From: Pseudomonadota bacterium
GTDB taxonomy: Bacteria > Pseudomonadota > Alphaproteobacteria > Rhizobiales > Rhizobiaceae
NCBI GenBank assembly: GCA_023444445.1
Contig: JAEXMK010000032.1
Location: 1-16,815, forward strand
Reading direction: 5' to 3'
Length of the DNA: 16,815 nucleotides
In this document: one piece after another, positions 14,518 to 16,815 of the stretch
Numbering within the stretch: position 1 is the first letter of the stretch
Layout of the letters: the number at the start of each line of letters is the position of its first letter
Program-made: the position numbers and the translations under genes
The notes under the pieces: generated by a model
Told to the model about the DNA's origin: nothing
The model's input: the letters and a program-made list of their open reading frames with translations, nothing else
Databases searched by the model: none

Positions 14518-14548
14518 AAAGAGGGCCCGCCGTAAAGCGGGCCCTTTA
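14518..14548 (+). terminator. Terminator after ettA
   Basis: GGGCCCGC (14523-14530) pairs perfectly with GCGGGCCC (14537-14544) around a 6-nt loop, flanked by AAA on the left and TTTACT on the right. The stem is strong but the T-run is short. Confidence 0.78.
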
Positions 14549-14592
14549 CTGTATAATAAGCGGGCCTGATGAAGGCAAAAGACACTTTGCGC

Positions 14593-14630
14593 TTGCATCT
14601 CGCGCCACATCGACATAAAGATATCTTTAT
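14593..14630 (+). promoter_or_regulatory. Operator (and weak promoter) of the ArsR-methyltransferase/metF unit
   Basis: ATAAAGATATCTTTAT (14615-14630) is a perfect 16-bp palindrome ending 14 bases before the start. The repeated ATATCTT (14622-14628 and 14629-14635) extends the pattern. A weak promoter TTGCAT (14593-14598), 17 bp, TAAAGA (14616-14621) would put the -10 inside the palindrome, the right position for repression. AT-rich palindromes of this type are, from memory, the kind recognised by SahR regulators of the SAM cycle. Confidence 0.6.
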
Positions 14631-14644
14631 ATCTTGATTAGTGC

Positions 14645-15673
14645 GTGAGGCGCGACAGAGTGGCGTTCGGACTGGACAAATTGGTGGATCTCTTGAAGGC
14701 GGCGGGTGAACCGACGCGCTTCCGGTTGCTGGCGCTTCTTTCTGCCGGCGATCTGACGGTCACTGACCTTACCGAAATTCTCGGCCAGTCTCAGCCGCGT
14801 ATTTCCCGTCACCTCAAGCTTCTGACGGAAGAGGGGCTGATCGAGCGGTATCAGGAAGGCGCATGGGCTTATTTCCGCCTGCGGCAAGATGGTGAGCCCG
14901 CCATTGTCATCCGGCAGCTGCTTGGCGCCGCATCGCCCTCGGACGCCGTTCTTCAGCGTGACAGCGAGCGTCTTGCCACCGTCAAGCGGGTGCGCGCGGA
15001 GCGGGCGCAGGATTATTTCAGCCGCAACGCATCGGCATGGGACGAGCTGCGCCGCCTGCATGTCAGCGATGAGGCTGTAGAAGGCGCGCTGCTGAAGCTC
15101 GTGGGCACAACGCCGATCGATTCGCTTCTTGATCTGGGCACCGGCACCGGCCGCATCCTCCAGCTTCTGAGCGGTATCTATCGCCGAGCGATCGGTGTGG
15201 ATGCGAGCCGCGACATGCTGTCGGTGGCGCGCGCCAATCTCGACAAGGCGGGCGTGGTGAATGCTTCCGTGCGCCACGGTGATATTCTGAACCTGCCGCT
15301 GGAGGGACAGGATTTCGATCTGATCGTCATTCATCAGGTTTTGCATTTTCTCGACCAGCCTGAAATCGCGCTGTCTGAGGCCGCGCGCATGCTGCGTCCC
15401 GGTGGGCGGCTGATCGTCATCGATCTTGCGCCGCATTCCTTCGAATATCTGCGCGATGAACACGCGCATGTGCGGCTCGGCTTCTCGCATCCGCTGATGG
15501 AAGAATGGTTGAAGAAAGCCGGGCTTTCATTGGAGCGCGCCGTCGATCTTCATTCTGAAAAAGCGTCCGACGAAGCTTTGGACGTGACGATATGGGTTGC
15601 CCGCGACCAGCGGCTGCTGATGGCAGACGATGTGGCGCAAGAGGCGGTTTTACTTCGCTCCGGGAGGGCATGA
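14645..15673 (+). CDS. ArsR-type regulator fused to a SAM-dependent methyltransferase domain (SahR-like)
   Basis: A 342-residue two-domain protein. The N-terminal winged helix (about 10-95) has LKAAGEPTRFRLLALLSAGDLTVTDL and the recognition helix QSQPRISRHLKLL (48-60). The C-terminal class I methyltransferase fold (about 130-320) has motif I LLDLGTGTGR (161-170), the acidic residue in GVDAS, and LHFLDQPEIALSEAARMLRPGGRL. The protein contains no cysteine, so it cannot be a classic thiol-based metal sensor; binding SAM or S-adenosylhomocysteine is the natural alternative. Start is GTG 14645, with GTG 14660 possible; neither has a strong ribosome site. Its TGA ends one base before the metF ATG. 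A role as SAH/SAM-responsive repressor of metF is a well-supported inference, not proven. Confidence 0.88.
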   Translation: MRRDRVAFGLDKLVDLLKAAGEPTRFRLLALLSAGDLTVTDLTEILGQSQPRISRHLKLLTEEGLIERYQEGAWAYFRLRQDGEPAIVIRQLLGAASPSDAVLQRDSERLATVKRVRAERAQDYFSRNASAWDELRRLHVSDEAVEGALLKLVGTTPIDSLLDLGTGTGRILQLLSGIYRRAIGVDASRDMLSVARANLDKAGVVNASVRHGDILNLPLEGQDFDLIVIHQVLHFLDQPEIALSEAARMLRPGGRLIVIDLAPHSFEYLRDEHAHVRLGFSHPLMEEWLKKAGLSLERAVDLHSEKASDEALDVTIWVARDQRLLMADDVAQEAVLLRSGRA

Positions 15674-15674
15674 T

Positions 15675-16568
15675 ATGTTGAGGTCAGAAACCGCACGCCG
15701 TGATGGCGACATCCGGTTGTCTTTCGAATTTTTCCCGCCCAAGAACGCCGAGATGGAAACCCAGCTCTGGGAAACGGTTGCCGAGCTGAAGAAGTGGAAC
15801 CCGGATTTCGTCTCCGTCACCTATGGCGCGGGTGGCTCCACCAAGGCGCCGACACTGGATGCAGTGCGCCGCATGATCGGTGACAGCCATCTGCCGACCG
15901 CTGCCCATCTGACTTGCGTCGATGCCAGCCGTGATGATGTACATCAGGTCGTGGACGAGTTTCGCAATGCCGGCGTTCGCCATTTCGTGGCACTGCGCGG
16001 CGATCCCTCCACCGGCATCGGCACAGCCTACCAGCCGCATCCGGAAGGGTATGAGAACGCCGCCGCTCTGGTGAAGGGGCTGCGTGAGATTGCCGATTTC
16101 GAGATTTCCGTTTCGGCCTATCCGGAAAAACATCCGGAAAGCGCAAGCGAGGCTGTCGATATCGACATGTTGAAGCGCAAGGCCGATAATGGTGCGACCC
16201 GGGCGCTGACGCAGTTTTTCTTCGATAATGACGTGTTCGAACGTTACATGGAGCGGGTGACGGCTGCGGGCATCACCATTCCGGTGGTTCCGGGCATCAT
16301 GCCGATCCAGAATCTCACCCAGCTCAAGCGTTTCGCCGGCCGTTGCGGCACCAGCATTCCCGGTTTCCTGGATGAGCGTTTTGAAGGCTATGATGAGGAT
16401 CTGGAAGGCCGCGCCCGCGTGGCAGCAGAGGTTGCCGCCGAGCAGATAGCCGATCTCCAGCGCCGCGGTGTGAACGAATTCCACCTCTATACCATGAACC
16501 GTGCCCCGCTGGTCGACGCGGTACTTGAGAACCTCGGGCTGGAGCGTTTGCGCCGCAGCGCCGCCTGA
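15675..16568 (+). CDS. metF: 5,10-methylenetetrahydrofolate reductase
   Basis: The flavoenzyme that reduces 5,10-methylene-THF to 5-methyl-THF, the methyl donor for methionine synthase. The 297-residue length matches bacterial MetF (about 296). The catalytic glutamate is E18 in SFEFFPPK, followed by VSVTYGAGGST (46-56), HLTCVD (78-83), the FAD-associated LRGDP (107-111), FFFDND, PVVPGIMPI and the C-terminal FHLYTMNR segment. All core motifs are intact. ATG 15675 is supported by GGGAGGG (15662-15668) 6 nt upstream; the frame open to 15630 lies inside the upstream gene. It is nearly fused to the ArsR-methyltransferase gene, so the two are almost surely co-transcribed and translationally coupled. 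Confidence 0.96.
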   Translation: MLRSETARRDGDIRLSFEFFPPKNAEMETQLWETVAELKKWNPDFVSVTYGAGGSTKAPTLDAVRRMIGDSHLPTAAHLTCVDASRDDVHQVVDEFRNAGVRHFVALRGDPSTGIGTAYQPHPEGYENAAALVKGLREIADFEISVSAYPEKHPESASEAVDIDMLKRKADNGATRALTQFFFDNDVFERYMERVTAAGITIPVVPGIMPIQNLTQLKRFAGRCGTSIPGFLDERFEGYDEDLEGRARVAAEVAAEQIADLQRRGVNEFHLYTMNRAPLVDAVLENLGLERLRRSAA

Positions 16569-16593
16569 TTTCCGGCAGTGGATTACCGACATG

Positions 16594-16629
16594 AAAAAAG
16601 CGCAGGTCCCTTAAGGCCCTGCGCTTTTT
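16594..16629. terminator. Bidirectional terminator after metF
   Basis: AAAAAGCGCAGG (16595-16606) pairs perfectly with CCTGCGCTTTTT (16618-16629) around an 11-nt loop. A-run and T-run on the two sides let it act on both strands, serving metF (+) and the small membrane protein gene (-). Confidence 0.93.
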
Positions 16630-16678
16630 AAATTTGTGTCATCTACGGTTCTTAACTGCGTTTGGTCTTCACGTCTCG

Positions 16679-16756
16679 TCAGATGAACAGCATCATCGCT
16701 ACGAACAAAAACGCCAAACCGACTGCCAAGGCATTGAGAGATTTTGTAAGTCCCAT
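16679..16756 (-). CDS. Small single-helix membrane protein, 25 residues
   Basis: A short minus-strand reading frame starting MGLTKSLN and ending VAMMLFI before TGA. A basic N-terminal residue (K5) is followed by an almost uninterrupted hydrophobic stretch (about 8-25), giving one predicted membrane helix with little outside it. A perfect AGGAGG (16767-16762) lies 5 nt before the ATG, which is unlikely by chance in front of such a hydrophobic frame. A -10-like TATTAT (16789-16784) lies further upstream. It converges on metF across a two-way terminator, so it has its own transcript. I do not recognise a family; small proteins of this kind often bind larger membrane complexes. Real gene is likely; function is unknown. 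Confidence 0.68.
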   Translation of the reverse strand: MGLTKSLNALAVGLAFLFVAMMLFI

Positions 16757-16761
16757 GGGTG

Positions 16762-16789
16762 CCTCCTGTTGTTGACAGGTTCGATAATA
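16762..16789 (-). promoter_or_regulatory. Ribosome site and probable -10 of the small membrane protein gene
   Basis: AGGAGG (16767-16762) is a full Shine-Dalgarno at ideal spacing. TATTAT (16789-16784) matches the -10 consensus at 5 of 6. A poor -35 (TTTCAA) lies 17 bp further up. CCTGT/ACAGG next to the ribosome site could form a 5-bp hairpin that covers part of it. Confidence 0.5.
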
Positions 16790-16815
16790 TGACCGTTTTG
16801 TGGCAGTTGAAAAGC

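Noticed and set aside
14552..14557. Perfect TATAAT as promoter of the ArsR-methyltransferase gene
   Set aside because: No -35 element at proper spacing, since the upstream position lies inside the ettA terminator; kept only as a possibility.
14645..15673. Arsenic or metal-sensing ArsR repressor
   Set aside because: The protein contains no cysteine and lacks the ELCVCDL metal box; the neighbour is metF, not an arsenic gene.
15684..16592. 302-codon minus-strand frame opposite metF
   Set aside because: metF motifs are complete on the plus strand; the antisense peptide has no family features.

Overview
The window looks like ordinary chromosomal DNA of a Rhizobiaceae bacterium, most likely the Agrobacterium/Rhizobium group. 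The evidence is alphaproteobacterial codon use, several mosaic palindromic intergenic repeats typical of that family, a ParA protein resembling Agrobacterium VirC1, a CtrA-type box, and an ArsR-methyltransferase regulator next to metF. The species call is inference. I see no phage, insertion sequence, integrase, CRISPR array, tRNA or rRNA.

Layout. (1) 8-1153 (+): a complete iron-dependent alcohol dehydrogenase, followed by a palindromic repeat and a terminator. (2) 1537-2253 (+): an orphan ParA/VirC1-like ATPase with no ParB partner. (3) 2373-4297 (+): a TetR regulator and an MFS exporter. Each is preceded by the same GGAAAC-N4-GTTTCC palindrome, exactly 12 nt before the ATG. A bidirectional terminator separates them from (4) 4356-5759 (-), a secreted L,D-transpeptidase with peptidoglycan-binding and LysM-like parts. 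(5) A full CtrA-type box lies between it and the divergent DUF4432/mutarotase-like gene (5915-6748, +). (6) 6817-6918: large palindromic repeats, then a two-gene unit of a DUF442/TIGR01244 rhodanese-phosphatase-like protein and a RidA-family protein, with a strong terminator and a second mosaic repeat.

(7) 7978-12722 (-): four genes on one strand. In transcription order they are an alpha/beta hydrolase, a class III CoA-transferase, a TPP-dependent enzyme whose start overlaps the previous stop (ATGA), and a HugZ-like FMN protein. The CoA-transferase/TPP pair is probably a catabolic module acting on a CoA thioester or 2-oxo acid of unknown identity. (8) 12850-14499 (+): the ABC-F translation factor EttA. 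(9) 14615-16568 (+): a perfect palindrome, a cysteine-free ArsR-methyltransferase fusion resembling SahR, and metF, with stop and start nearly touching, so a methionine/SAM-cycle unit with its own regulator. (10) 16679-16756 (-): a 25-residue single-helix membrane protein with a perfect Shine-Dalgarno, convergent with metF across a shared terminator.

Most genes are familiar families. The items most worth a second look are the tiny membrane protein, the duplicated operator with apparently leaderless starts at tetR/MFS, the SahR-like operator, the CtrA box at the transpeptidase gene, the CoA-transferase/TPP pair and the orphan ParA. I found no clear, wholly new multi-gene system.
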